Positions 50,630 to 59,477 of a stretch of DNA of 64,000 nucleotides are shown piece after piece. Source of the stretch: UBA2336 sp964419145 (GTDB lineage Bacteria; Bacteroidota; Bacteroidia; Cytophagales; Cyclobacteriaceae). Position numbers and translations under genes: made by a program. The notes under the pieces are model-generated. The model saw nothing but the letters and a program-made list of their open reading frames with translations. It was not told the origin of the DNA and made no database searches. The stretch lies in contig CAYQOM010000003.1 in the NCBI GenBank assembly GCA_964419145.1, positions 124,001 through 188,000 on the forward strand. Direction: 5' to 3'. Numbering within the stretch: position 1 is the stretch's first letter; each line of letters begins with the position of its first letter.

Positions 50630-51454
50630 ATGAAACTGAATTTGAAAAAATATACCTCAACATTGGGCGGAGTATTGGGAAGCATTGCAGTAACGATTAT
50701 TGTTATTTTGCTGCTCGCAGTCATTTATTTTTATATGTATTTGCCAGCTGCTACCAACCACGGTGAAACCATTACCGTACCTAGCATTGAAGGACTGCAT
50801 GTTAGTGAACTGGAAGATTTTCTGGTAAAGCGTACGCTACGATATGAAGTGAACGACTCGTCTTATACTGAAGAATTTCCTCCGCTTACCGTGTTAAGGC
50901 AATTTCCGGCAGCGGGATCAAAAGTAAAAGAAAACAGGGTCATCTACATTTCGTTGAATCGCGTCACGCCACCCACTGTACCGATGCCCAATTTGATTGA
51001 TGGTTCTTTGATCAATGCCGAAGCCATCTTGCGTGGTAACGAACTAAAGCGCGGTCGCATACAGTTGGTGCGCGGACCGTTTTTAAACCTGGTGAAAGAA
51101 ATGCGGTACGAAGGCACCAAAATTGAAGCGGGCACACGCATCCCGAAAGGCTCGGTTATCGACCTGGTGGTTGAAGATGGAGGCAATAATTCGTTCCCTG
51201 CACCTGATGTTCGGGGATACACGTTGGAAGATGCCAAAATTCCCATTTTTGGTTCGCACCTGAATATTTCCATTGAAGTAGTGGGTGATACGCTTGGAGG
51301 TACTGAACCCATTGTAGTATTAAAGCAAAAGCCTGAGCCGGGAGAAAATATTAAGGTGGGCGATGTCGTTGAAGTATGGGTGGGCAAAAAAGGCACGCCA
51401 TTACCCGATGAAGAAGGTGAGGATAACGAAGAGCTTCAAGATCCATTGAATTAA
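50630..51454 (+). CDS. membrane-anchored PASTA-domain protein
   Basis: 274 residues: short cytoplasmic tail, one membrane helix (about 15-37: GSIAVTIIVILLLAVIYFYM), then three PASTA repeats (about 46-112, 113-186, 187-258; for example ITVPSIEGLHVSELEDFL, PMPNLIDGSLINAEAILRG, FPAPDVRGYTLEDAKIPI) and an acidic tail. PASTA domains bind peptidoglycan fragments or muropeptides in Gram-positive kinases; here no kinase domain is attached. Sitting next to ddl fits a cell-wall-linked role (inference). Confidence 0.9.
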   Translation: MKLNLKKYTSTLGGVLGSIAVTIIVILLLAVIYFYMYLPAATNHGETITVPSIEGLHVSELEDFLVKRTLRYEVNDSSYTEEFPPLTVLRQFPAAGSKVKENRVIYISLNRVTPPTVPMPNLIDGSLINAEAILRGNELKRGRIQLVRGPFLNLVKEMRYEGTKIEAGTRIPKGSVIDLVVEDGGNNSFPAPDVRGYTLEDAKIPIFGSHLNISIEVVGDTLGGTEPIVVLKQKPEPGENIKVGDVVEVWVGKKGTPLPDEEGEDNEELQDPLN

Positions 51455-51460
51455 AAACAG

Positions 51461-53326
51461 GTGTTGACCCGAATTTTTATTGGTTGGATTATTCTTCTGG
51501 CGCCAGTTGTGGTCTCAGCACAACTTACTCTTTATCCAATCCAGCAAAGCAAACTAGAAAAATCAGTTGACCGCCAGAAGGACTTGCCCCAAATGTCACT
51601 TCCCTTCTGGGATGACTTTTCTACCCCCACCCATACCGATACCTTATGGGAAGACAAAGCGAATGTATGGATCAACTCGGGTGCTGCCATTAAACCACCC
51701 ACCATAAATGTAGCCACCTTTGATGGTGTTAACGGAGCTGGCGTTGCCTACGCACCCAACCCCAATCAAAACCTGGATGTTGGACCAACGGATGTGATGG
51801 TATCACGCAAAATCAAAATGACGGAGGTACCTGTCGCTGGCCAGAATGATATATTTCTTAGTTTCTATTACCAGTGGGGTGGCGCAATTGAACCGCCTGA
51901 TGCCAATGATAAACTTGAATTGCAATTTTTAGATGAGGATGGAAATTGGGATATCAGGCAAACCTTTCAGGCTACTGCACTGCAACAACCCGATTCATTC
52001 TATTACTATACCATTCGCATAAATCAAGGCGAGTATATTCACGATGATTTTCAATTTCGGTTTCAGGCATATGGAAGGCAGTCGGGTAAATTTGACTCCT
52101 GGCATATTGATTATGTGTACCTCGATAAAGAAAGAACAGACGGACCCCCATCCTTTCCAGATCGCTCGCTTTACACCCCCCTATCATCCGCTTTTAGTGA
52201 TTACCATGCTATTCCGGTAAAGCATTTCTTTTCTCAACAGAATCAATCCTTCCCTTCATTTGGACTAAGCAATCTCGAATCCATATCCCAACCATCAAAC
52301 TACAAGTACTCTGTAAATATTCAGTCATATACCAACAGTGTATTAAGTTTAGAATCAGATTTCCTGCTGAAAGACTCGGTTGCCATCTCACCAACCATTA
52401 CACCTTTCGAAAAAAGAAAAATCGAAACGGACATTGTACCGGACATCAACAATTTTGATTCAAATGCTGACTCCCTGATCATTCGGTATACCGTTACGCT
52501 TCAGGCGGATGATACCATCCGTGCAGATTTCTCCGATATTGATTTCAGGTTTAATGACACCTTAACTACATCGTACACCCTAACAGACTACTACGCTTAC
52601 GATGATGGCATAGCAGAATATGCAGCAGGACTCACAGAAAATGGTAACGTAGCGGCCTACCGTTTTGTGATGCAAACACCCGATCCGGATACGGTAAATG
52701 GCGTATACGTGCATTTCGCAAATTCGTATGGAACCTTTGCCTCCACTGTTACTTTTTATGTTTGGGACGATGATAATGGCAGACCAGGGGATTTGCTCCT
52801 TGAAGAACTTGTTCCCGTTCAACGAAGCAGCAACAATGAATTTGTACTGCGACCGTTTATTCAATCTGCCCTTGTGCAGGGTGCATTTTACATTGGCTGG
52901 GAACAACCATCTTCCGGTCGTGTATTGATTGGGTTGGATACCCATAACGAAACCGGTGATCAGCTTTACATCAATACGGCAGGCCTTAACAATCCAAATA
53001 CCTGGTTACAGAATGTGCTTATAAAAGGCAGCCTGATGATCCGGCCCCGCTTTGGACTGGGAGAAGTTACATCATCCGCAGAAGGTGGAAAGCCGAAGCG
53101 TATCTCCCTGTATCCAAATCCCAATCGCGGAGAGTTTTTTATTGACGGAAAAGCTACCCAGCTTCAAGTGTTTACTTCCTCAGGTTACAGTATTCCAGTT
53201 GAGACTTTTCAGGAAGAAGAAAACAAAACAAGGATCAGGATGACGCGCGCACTTCCCGGGTTATACATTGCCCGTTACTTCGATGGAGATTCATTCCAAT
53301 CCCAAAAAATTATTATTCAGGAATAG
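51461..53326 (+). CDS. secreted protein with T9SS type A sorting domain
   Basis: 621 residues from a GTG (the TTG one codon later is an alternative). A signal peptide (LTRIFIGWIILLAPVVVSA) is followed by beta-rich domains without a recognised catalytic motif: LPFWDDFSTP (about 46-55), a jelly-roll-like region (SFYYQWGGAIEPPDANDKLE) and a middle domain around DYYAYDDGIAEYAAGL. The C-terminus is a type A T9SS signal: RISLYPNPNRGEFFIDGKA, ending GLYIARYFDGDSFQSQKI. Its last 14 bp overlap the tail of the convergent protease gene. Close spacing suggests transcription with ddl and the PASTA gene. Confidence 0.87.
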   Translation: MLTRIFIGWIILLAPVVVSAQLTLYPIQQSKLEKSVDRQKDLPQMSLPFWDDFSTPTHTDTLWEDKANVWINSGAAIKPPTINVATFDGVNGAGVAYAPNPNQNLDVGPTDVMVSRKIKMTEVPVAGQNDIFLSFYYQWGGAIEPPDANDKLELQFLDEDGNWDIRQTFQATALQQPDSFYYYTIRINQGEYIHDDFQFRFQAYGRQSGKFDSWHIDYVYLDKERTDGPPSFPDRSLYTPLSSAFSDYHAIPVKHFFSQQNQSFPSFGLSNLESISQPSNYKYSVNIQSYTNSVLSLESDFLLKDSVAISPTITPFEKRKIETDIVPDINNFDSNADSLIIRYTVTLQADDTIRADFSDIDFRFNDTLTTSYTLTDYYAYDDGIAEYAAGLTENGNVAAYRFVMQTPDPDTVNGVYVHFANSYGTFASTVTFYVWDDDNGRPGDLLLEELVPVQRSSNNEFVLRPFIQSALVQGAFYIGWEQPSSGRVLIGLDTHNETGDQLYINTAGLNNPNTWLQNVLIKGSLMIRPRFGLGEVTSSAEGGKPKRISLYPNPNRGEFFIDGKATQLQVFTSSGYSIPVETFQEEENKTRIRMTRALPGLYIARYFDGDSFQSQKIIIQE

Positions 53327-54440
53327 TGGCCGTCATCTCAATCGGCACCGGACTAAAACACAGCACAAAAATAATTAACGCAATCCAGCCTAACAGTTGG
53401 CGATTGGTGTCCAGTCTTTCTTCAATTTCAGTGCGCGGGTGCTCTACTCCTGCCAAACGCCCTATGATAAACGCAAACAGCAGCCAGCCTGTGAACCCGG
53501 TTATAGAAGGTTGTATCCATGACCATACAAACTGGCCAGCAAAAATCAAAAGGGCGATCATCACGGTATTTTGTGTAGAAAGTCGCAACCCACGCAGGCA
53601 TAACACCAGAAAGATTACGTAAGCTGGTATGTATAAAATCAAATCGTTAAATGGTTGCAACGGATGCACCAGTCCTATTCCCGCATAAAAAATAAAGACA
53701 ATAAAGACACCGGAAGCGATCAGTTTATGATTTTTATATCCAACCAACCCATACAACACATGTCCACCATCCAACTGACCGATTGGAAGAAGATTTAGGG
53801 CTGTAAATATGAGTGCTAGGAATCCGGAAAATAGATACGGATAATGCATGATCTCATGCGGATTAGGCATGCGTTCTGGATCCGCCACAAACTTTTCAAA
53901 AAAGAGAAACAGCAAATTTTTTCCAATTACCACATCAATTACACCTTCTTGGTTTCCATATACGTGATCCGCGTACGCCAATCCATATTGCTCATATTCC
54001 GGATGAATCTCGAAAATATATTCTGCGGGAGGAAGATTGGAGAATCCATAAAAGAGAACGATCAACGCCATTACAAAACCTGCCAGTGGTCCGGCAATAC
54101 CGATATCAAAATTCACCTTAAGTGAATTGACACGCTGGCGCAGCCGAATAATGGCGCCCATGGTACCGATTGAAAACGGAAAAGGAGGAATCGGAATATA
54201 GTAAGGCAAGCTGGAGTTAATCTGATTTTTTCTTGCCGTGAAATAATGCCCGAATTCATGTACCGTCAAGATCAACAAAAACGGTATTGAGAAATGCATT
54301 CCTGAGACGAAATCGTACCAGGTAAAGGAAACATAAACTGATTTTCCGTACGTCCACTCAGCACCGGCAATGGTGGTGGTAACAAATGTAGCCACAAATA
54401 AAATGAGCTGAAGGATAATTCGCCTGGTCTCTTTACTCAT
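53313..54440 (-). CDS. site-2 protease family membrane metalloprotease
   Basis: 375 residues with about seven membrane segments. The zinc motif HEFGH is at residues 61-65 within the second segment; the second ligand motif NLLPIGQLDGGHVL is at about 230-243. M50-family intramembrane proteases cleave membrane-bound regulators, but no partner anti-sigma factor is encoded nearby. It starts 8 bp inside the HAD gene and its 3' end overlaps the 51461-53326 gene tail to tail by 14 bp. Confidence 0.92.
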   Translation of the reverse strand: MSKETRRIILQLILFVATFVTTTIAGAEWTYGKSVYVSFTWYDFVSGMHFSIPFLLILTVHEFGHYFTARKNQINSSLPYYIPIPPFPFSIGTMGAIIRLRQRVNSLKVNFDIGIAGPLAGFVMALIVLFYGFSNLPPAEYIFEIHPEYEQYGLAYADHVYGNQEGVIDVVIGKNLLFLFFEKFVADPERMPNPHEIMHYPYLFSGFLALIFTALNLLPIGQLDGGHVLYGLVGYKNHKLIASGVFIVFIFYAGIGLVHPLQPFNDLILYIPAYVIFLVLCLRGLRLSTQNTVMIALLIFAGQFVWSWIQPSITGFTGWLLFAFIIGRLAGVEHPRTEIEERLDTNRQLLGWIALIIFVLCFSPVPIEMTATIPE

Positions 54441-55056
54441 ACCTGTTAAAAAATTTCAAAACCTCATCAGGACCTTTCACTAAAACGGTTTGAATGCCTA
54501 ACCGCGCAGCAGCCTGAATGTTTTCCGGATTATCATCAAAAAATAATGTCTCTGATGGATTAAATGCGTTTTCGTCTATTACTTGATGAAAGATTTCGGG
54601 CTCGGGCTTTCGTTTTCCCATCAAATGAGAATAGTAAGAAATATGCACGTAATCGTCTAATTCCGTTTTATCCGATACCGCGGGTAACATTGTCCGATTC
54701 ACAAAATCGATGTGAATGTGATTTGTATTGCTTAACAACGCGACCGTGTACTGGCTCTTCAACTCCTCCAACAGATTTAACTTCGATACGGGCAAATCGA
54801 CCAACATGGCATTCCAGGCCTGGTTAAATTCATGAACGGTAGCTTCAAAAGATAATATTCGCTGTACAGCTGACCGGAATTCTGCATCTGAAATTTCACC
54901 ACGTTCAAAAGCAAAAAATTCGGGTTCTTTCATATATGCCTTGCGCACATCGTCAGGCAATACACCCGATAAGGCAGAAAATGCTTCAACCGTTCGGGTT
55001 GGCAATAAATCAATAATCACTCCGCCCAAATCAAAAATTAAATTCTTAACCTTCAC
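54433..55056 (-). CDS. HAD-family hydrolase
   Basis: 207 residues. HAD motif I LIFDLGGVIIDLLP (the second Asp of the usual DxD is Gly, as in the epoxide-hydrolase-N / YihX-like branch), motif II ALLSNTN, motif III Lys in GKRKPEPEIF, motif IV ETLFFDDNPENIQAA. Probably a sugar-phosphate or nucleotide phosphatase; the substrate is unassigned. Overlaps the following protease gene by 8 bp. Confidence 0.9.
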   Translation of the reverse strand: MKVKNLIFDLGGVIIDLLPTRTVEAFSALSGVLPDDVRKAYMKEPEFFAFERGEISDAEFRSAVQRILSFEATVHEFNQAWNAMLVDLPVSKLNLLEELKSQYTVALLSNTNHIHIDFVNRTMLPAVSDKTELDDYVHISYYSHLMGKRKPEPEIFHQVIDENAFNPSETLFFDDNPENIQAAARLGIQTVLVKGPDEVLKFFNRYE

Positions 55057-55191
55057 GTTACCAATCTGAAAGTCAAATATGCAAAAGAATCAATCCAACT
55101 AAAGATTATCATGCCGAATATTTAAGGCAAGATTATTTCATTGATATTCATTCTCTGAATTTTTATCTTACACCACGAAAAAACCTGAACC

Positions 55192-57585
55192 ATGAAAACG
55201 CTGAAATTTTGGGCAGTCTTACTTGCAGCAACCTGTCTGTATACCGCATCCTCCGGCCAATCCTATCAAAAACGGTTGGCGCTGATCATTGGCAATTCCA
55301 GCTACCAGCATGGTGGCTCCCTGCGCAATCCTGTAAATGATGCCCGCGCCATGGCAGGAACCCTGCAGTCGATGGGGTTTGAGGTGATGAAGTATGAAGA
55401 CCTTTCCAGTAACGACATGAAGCGGGTAATCAATGAATTTGGAAAACGCCTCGCGGGAAATGATGTGGGCCTGTTCTACTATGCCGGCCACGGCATTCAG
55501 CACAACGGATCAAACTACATGATTCCCGTAGAGGCCAACCTTCAAAATGAAGAACAGATAGAGTTTGATTGCGTTTCGGCCGACCGGGTAGTGAGTTTTA
55601 TGGAAACGGCCAAAGCCAAGGTGAATGTAATCATTATGGATGCCTGCCGCAATAACCCGTTTGAGCGCAGTTGGCGCAGAAGCACCAACGGCAACGGACT
55701 GGCCATGATGAATGCACCCAGCGGAACGTTGATTGCCTATGCCACTGCCCCGGGTACCACAGCAGCCGATGGTGATGGTATAAACGGATTGTATACCAGC
55801 GCCATTTTAAAATATATTAAAGATGAGACGCTTACACTTGAACAAGTGTTCAAAAAGGTTCGTACCGAAGTGGAGGAGCGCTCAGGACGGATGCAAATAC
55901 CATGGGAAACCACTTCCTTAAAGGGTGAAGATTTCTATGTAGCACGCGGTGCAAAACCTGTAAAACAGCAGCAAGCAATTGTTGAGCGCGTACCCGTATC
56001 ACCTGAAAATGAAAAGCAAGCTGAAATTCATTATAAAAGTGGTTTAACCAATTTCGAAAGTGAATTGTACAACGATGCCATGTCGGATTTCTCAAAAGCT
56101 ATTGGACTGAATCCTAACTATGCAGAAGCCCATTATATGATGGGACGAGTGAAGTACGCGTTAAAACTGGATTATGACGCTTTAGCAGATTACACAAAAG
56201 CCATACAGCTTAAGCCAGAATTTGGAGACGCTTACTATTGGCGGGGCAATGTATACTATGCCATGCGAATGGATGCCGAAGCGATTTATGACTTTTCTGA
56301 ATGCATTAAAGTTAAACCTGATTTTGTTGACGCTCATTATTATCGTGGCCAGGCATATTATGGTTCACAGAATTATGAGGAAGCGATCAAAAATTTCACA
56401 GCGGCAATCTCGTTAAACCCTCGTCACTTGAATGCATTGTACTACAGAGGCAACTCCTATTACTCGCTAAGGATGCATAATGAAGCAATAGCCGATTTTA
56501 ACGAGGTTATTAAGCAAGATCCTAATTATACGCAGGCCTATTTTTATAGAGGTAACTGTTATTATTTACTGGGCAACGATCCGGAAGCTATTAAAGATCT
56601 AACCACCACGATTCAACAAAAACCTGACCATGTAGAGGCTCACTTCTGGAGAGGTGTTGCTGAGTTTATGTCTGGGAAATATGACAATGCGGAGGCCGAC
56701 TTTAACAAAGCCTTGCAATTTCGATCCAATTACCCTGAGGCTTACTACTGGAAAGGTCGGGTTAAGTTTGCACAGGTAAAAGATGAAGAAGCAATAGCAA
56801 ATTTTACGGCCGCCATCAACCTGCGACATGATTACTCAGAGGCCTTGCACTACAGGGGCTATGTAAAATACTTTGCAAAAAAGTTTGATGAAGCTACCAC
56901 CGATGTGAATAAGGCGATTGAATATAATCCACTGAACGCGGAAGCATACTATGTTCGGGGTTGTATTGAATTTGACCAGGCCAATGATGAAAAAGCCTTG
57001 TCTGCTTTGAACCAGGCACTTGAAATTCGACCGGCTTACTCGGAAGCCCTACTTTTAAGAGGAAGAGTCAAATACTTTTTGCAACGGTATAGCGAAGCTA
57101 CCATTGATTTAACAAAATCAATTGAAATAAAGCCAACGGGTGATGCGTATTACTGGCGTGGTTATGCCAACTACATGCTGAAATTCGATAATCAGGCATT
57201 GGCAGATTACACCAAGGCAATAGAACTAAAGCCAAACTATCCGGAAGCCTTCTACCGGAGAGGTGATCTACACTACATTTTGGAAAAAGATCAGCAATCG
57301 CTTCAAGACCTCAACGAAGCCATACGTTTAAAGCCCATGTATGCCGAAGCATTTTGCCTGCGAGCCCGCACTAAGCTTGCACTAAATCAAACCGAAGAAG
57401 CGTTACAGGATGCCAATAAGGCACTGGAACTAAAAGCAGGCTATGCCGAAGCGTATTACTATCAAAGTCAGGCGTATGCCAAGCTGGGCAAACGTAGCGA
57501 GGCGCTTACCGCCATTAATAAAGCCATTGAGTTTGCCCCGGAAAATGCCACCTATTTAAACTACAAGGCTACGTTGGGGAATTAG
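55192..57585 (+). CDS. exported caspase-like (peptidase C14) protein with TPR repeats
   Basis: 797 residues. A signal peptide (MKTLKFWAVLLAATCLYTAS) precedes a caspase domain (about 26-255) with RLALIIGNSSYQ, catalytic His100 in FYYAGHGIQ and Cys152 in IIMDACRNNPF, both intact. From about 273 to the end lie some 15 tetratricopeptide repeats in tandem (pattern YYWRGNVYYAMR, DAIxDFxxAIxLxPxYxEA). Bacterial caspase-TPR proteins are known, with roles from signalling to toxin or death effectors; the signal peptide puts this one outside the cytoplasm. It is a single gene with no evident partner and is the last gene before the tRNA. Confidence 0.92.
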   Translation: MKTLKFWAVLLAATCLYTASSGQSYQKRLALIIGNSSYQHGGSLRNPVNDARAMAGTLQSMGFEVMKYEDLSSNDMKRVINEFGKRLAGNDVGLFYYAGHGIQHNGSNYMIPVEANLQNEEQIEFDCVSADRVVSFMETAKAKVNVIIMDACRNNPFERSWRRSTNGNGLAMMNAPSGTLIAYATAPGTTAADGDGINGLYTSAILKYIKDETLTLEQVFKKVRTEVEERSGRMQIPWETTSLKGEDFYVARGAKPVKQQQAIVERVPVSPENEKQAEIHYKSGLTNFESELYNDAMSDFSKAIGLNPNYAEAHYMMGRVKYALKLDYDALADYTKAIQLKPEFGDAYYWRGNVYYAMRMDAEAIYDFSECIKVKPDFVDAHYYRGQAYYGSQNYEEAIKNFTAAISLNPRHLNALYYRGNSYYSLRMHNEAIADFNEVIKQDPNYTQAYFYRGNCYYLLGNDPEAIKDLTTTIQQKPDHVEAHFWRGVAEFMSGKYDNAEADFNKALQFRSNYPEAYYWKGRVKFAQVKDEEAIANFTAAINLRHDYSEALHYRGYVKYFAKKFDEATTDVNKAIEYNPLNAEAYYVRGCIEFDQANDEKALSALNQALEIRPAYSEALLLRGRVKYFLQRYSEATIDLTKSIEIKPTGDAYYWRGYANYMLKFDNQALADYTKAIELKPNYPEAFYRRGDLHYILEKDQQSLQDLNEAIRLKPMYAEAFCLRARTKLALNQTEEALQDANKALELKAGYAEAYYYQSQAYAKLGKRSEALTAINKAIEFAPENATYLNYKATLGN

Positions 57586-57649
57586 GGCAACAGGTTGGGA
57601 TTTTATCCTCCAAAATGCTAACATTGCGACCTGATTTTTAACCGAATCA

Positions 57650-57723
57650 GGGCCCATAGCTCAGCTGGTTAGAGCACCTGACTCATAATCAGGGGGTCGC
57701 AGGATCGTGCCCTGCTGGGCCCA
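57650..57723 (+). tRNA. tRNA with CAT anticodon (Met or Ile2), atypical T-loop
   Basis: 74 nt that fold as a full cloverleaf: acceptor GGGCCCA/TGGGCCC, D-arm GCTC/GAGC, anticodon stem CCTGA/TCAGG with loop CTCATAA (anticodon CAT, 57684-57686), T-stem GCAGG/CCTGC, discriminator A. CCA is not encoded. The T-loop is ATCGTGC instead of TTCRANN: T54 is A and A58 is T. CAT can read as elongator Met or, after lysidine modification, Ile; I cannot decide from sequence. It marks the border between core genes and an accessory stretch. Confidence 0.88.
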
Positions 57724-57734
57724 CTTGACTATCA

Positions 57735-57766
57735 GGGAGTTACAGTCCGTAACTCCCTTTTATTTT
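57735..57766 (+). terminator. Rho-independent terminator after the tRNA
   Basis: GGGAGTTAC (57735-57743), loop AGTCC, GTAACTCCC (57749-57757), then TTTTATTTT. A perfect 9-bp stem with a T tract, 11 bp after the tRNA. Confidence 0.9.
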
Positions 57767-57940
57767 GCCCTAAGCATAAATTATTAAAGGTAAATTAAAG
57801 GTATTTTGGCCCTAAGTGTCACCTGATGGACCTCTCTTTACGCACTCTTTTGCGGTCTAGAGAATACATATTGAACTACTACTAAATGATTTGTTGGTGG
57901 TCGTCTCAGGGGCCTAGAATTAGGTCAAGTGTACTAACAA

Positions 57941-58702
57941 TCAGTCTTTAAATCCCTCTTTAAATCTTCCCCTCACCCACTGGCTATACTCAGTCTCTTT
58001 CCCCTCCGACCGCATGTACTCAAAGCCCAACATTTGAAGGTCTCCGGTAACTATCCCCTTCTCATAGAATAAAAGTTTTGCTCCCGGTTTACTCATTAGC
58101 GCTTCAACTTCTTTTAACCACCTGTTATACTTATAGCTAGTAGCAAACCCGTATTGATGAAAGTCACTTTTGTCCTTAAATGAAAGCAGTTCATCGTATA
58201 GCCTTTTAAACTCGTTAGTGGCTTCTTTAAGTAGCTTTGCTTCACTAAGTCTGGTCTCCTTATCGGCTATTTTAGCTTGTTGTTGTTCTCTCTTTTCTTC
58301 CTCTGCTTTTTGTTCCGCTGCTAAACGCTGATACTCTAACTTCACAAGCGCATCAATACTGTCAATTTTTTTAAGATAGGTTTGTGCCTCAGCATAAAGC
58401 AATTTATCTGCATTGTGGGGAATCTGTCTATAGAATTTGCGGGCTAGTTCATAATCTGCTCCACCGAATGCCCTTCTGGCGCTATCTATAAAGTCATAAG
58501 CTAAGATACTATCTATTTGTGCTAATCGGGCCCTTGCTTGCTTATAATCACTGTCCGTGCTGTAAACGTTCTTGAGATGAAAGTTTGCTCTCTCGAAATC
58601 ACCAGCTTTAAATTTCTCTTCTCCTTTCTTAAACTCACTTGTACAAGCCATTACGAGAATACTTACGAACACGTAGTATCTTATTCGTTGCAAATGCTTC
58701 AT
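57941..58702 (-). CDS. putative lipoprotein with helical repeats
   Basis: 253 residues. The N-terminus MKHLQRIRYYVFVSILVMAC is a lipoprotein signal with lipobox LVMAC (Cys20), so it is probably anchored to a membrane facing the periplasm or surface. Residues 23-115 are TPR/YfiO-like helices (KKGEEKFKAGDFERANFHLK; YELARKFYRQIPHNADKLLY), followed by a Glu/Lys/Gln-rich coiled coil (about 115-165) and a C-terminal domain (YGFATSYKYNRWLKEVEAL). Function unknown. It is transcribed toward the tRNA. Confidence 0.75.
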   Translation of the reverse strand: MKHLQRIRYYVFVSILVMACTSEFKKGEEKFKAGDFERANFHLKNVYSTDSDYKQARARLAQIDSILAYDFIDSARRAFGGADYELARKFYRQIPHNADKLLYAEAQTYLKKIDSIDALVKLEYQRLAAEQKAEEEKREQQQAKIADKETRLSEAKLLKEATNEFKRLYDELLSFKDKSDFHQYGFATSYKYNRWLKEVEALMSKPGAKLLFYEKGIVTGDLQMLGFEYMRSEGKETEYSQWVRGRFKEGFKD

Positions 58703-58808
58703 ACTATCTTGATTGAACTACAATTTCCAAATATCGATTTTAGATAACAAGTAAATTTCAGCTTACTCTTAAATGCGAGCCGACAAGGCGAACGGAGGTT
58801 TCCGGAGT

Positions 58809-58980
58809 GAGCCGCGAGTGTCGATTTGGGTATGAATCGAGAGCTGACGAAGGAAGCGGAGATGAATTATTTACGAGGGGGCTGGCGCGACTTATTGCAG
58901 TAATCAAATCTTTAACGTTTACCCTGCTCTCTATTGCAATAATCGTGACAGCCCCCGAAGCCCAAATCGACCGCAGGCTC
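58809..58980. other. long imperfect hairpin A, non-coding
   Basis: Nested inverted arms: GAGCC (58809-58813) with GGCTC (58976-58980); GTCGATTTGGG (58820-58830) with CCCAAATCGAC (58961-58971); GGGGGCTG (58877-58884) with CAGCCCCC (58949-58956); CGACTTATTGCAGTA (58888-58902) with TATTGCAATAATCG (58932-58945). Two of the arms are perfect over 8 and 11 bp. Part of a 775-bp stretch (58703-59477) in which I see no credible gene. Confidence 0.7.
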
Positions 58981-59042
58981 GCACAACAAGGGCAACGGGT
59001 GGACTTCAAGCTCTCCGATTGAAGGAGGCCGAAATGAACGAA

Positions 59043-59169
59043 ATGAAGCGTAATGAACCAGGCGGGTTTGGAGTATGCCAGGTTTGTGGTTATGTGCGGT
59101 GATTGTGTGTGGGCTGCATAACCCAAACCTTGCATACGTGCGCCTGGAAAGTGAATGAAGCGTAATGAA
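59043..59169. other. long hairpin B flanked by 15-bp direct repeats, non-coding
   Basis: The hairpin is 59058-59147: CCAGGCG/CGCCTGG, GTATGC/GCATAC, AGGTTTG/CAAACCT and GGTTATG/CATAACC, 27 paired bases around a 22-nt loop. ATGAAGCGTAATGAA occurs directly on both sides (59043-59057 and 59155-59169), and GGAGGCCGA also lies on both sides (59024-59032, 59176-59184). The arrangement is that of a small mobile inverted-repeat element or a structured RNA with duplicated flanks. Confidence 0.7.
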
Positions 59170-59242
59170 GTGAATGGAGGCCGACTGAATGAGGTGTGCT
59201 TGAAGGACACAGGAGTTGCCGTGAGCGGAATCGCAGCACCAA

Positions 59243-59362
59243 GCAACAATTATGACAGCTGTCCCGAGGTACGAGGGCGAAACCTGCTAACCCCTTCCGC
59301 AAACGGTCAGGTTTACTTTCTCTTTCCGGGGTTTGCAGGTTGAGAGCTGGCGGAATTGTTGC
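59243..59362. other. long hairpin C, non-coding
   Basis: GCAACAATT (59243-59251) pairs with AATTGTTGC (59354-59362); AGCT (59257-59260) with AGCT (59345-59348); AACCTGC (59281-59287) with GCAGGTT (59335-59341); ACCCC (59290-59294) with GGGGT (59328-59332). About 25 pairs in order on one axis. It ends 115 bp before the M41-like gene. Confidence 0.65.
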
Positions 59363-59477
59363 GTGCAAGATGGAGCGAACTCCGCTTTACCTGCGCCTAC
59401 TCGTTCTACCTCACTGCACTTGAATAAGAAACCGGCCCATATTAATTTCAAATGAGAATTTTAATCCTCTACTCGAA

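Noticed and set aside
53313..53326. 14-bp tail-to-tail overlap as a regulatory antisense pair
   Set aside because: Short convergent overlaps are common in compact genomes and nothing else points to regulation.
57724..57940. Integrase attachment site next to the tRNA
   Set aside because: No copy of the tRNA 3' end was found elsewhere in the window and no integrase is visible, so an att site cannot be drawn.
58758..59249. 163-codon open frame on the minus strand
   Set aside because: It runs straight through hairpins A and B, has low-complexity Ser/Leu/His-rich composition and no recognisable domain; the constraint seen is structural, not coding.
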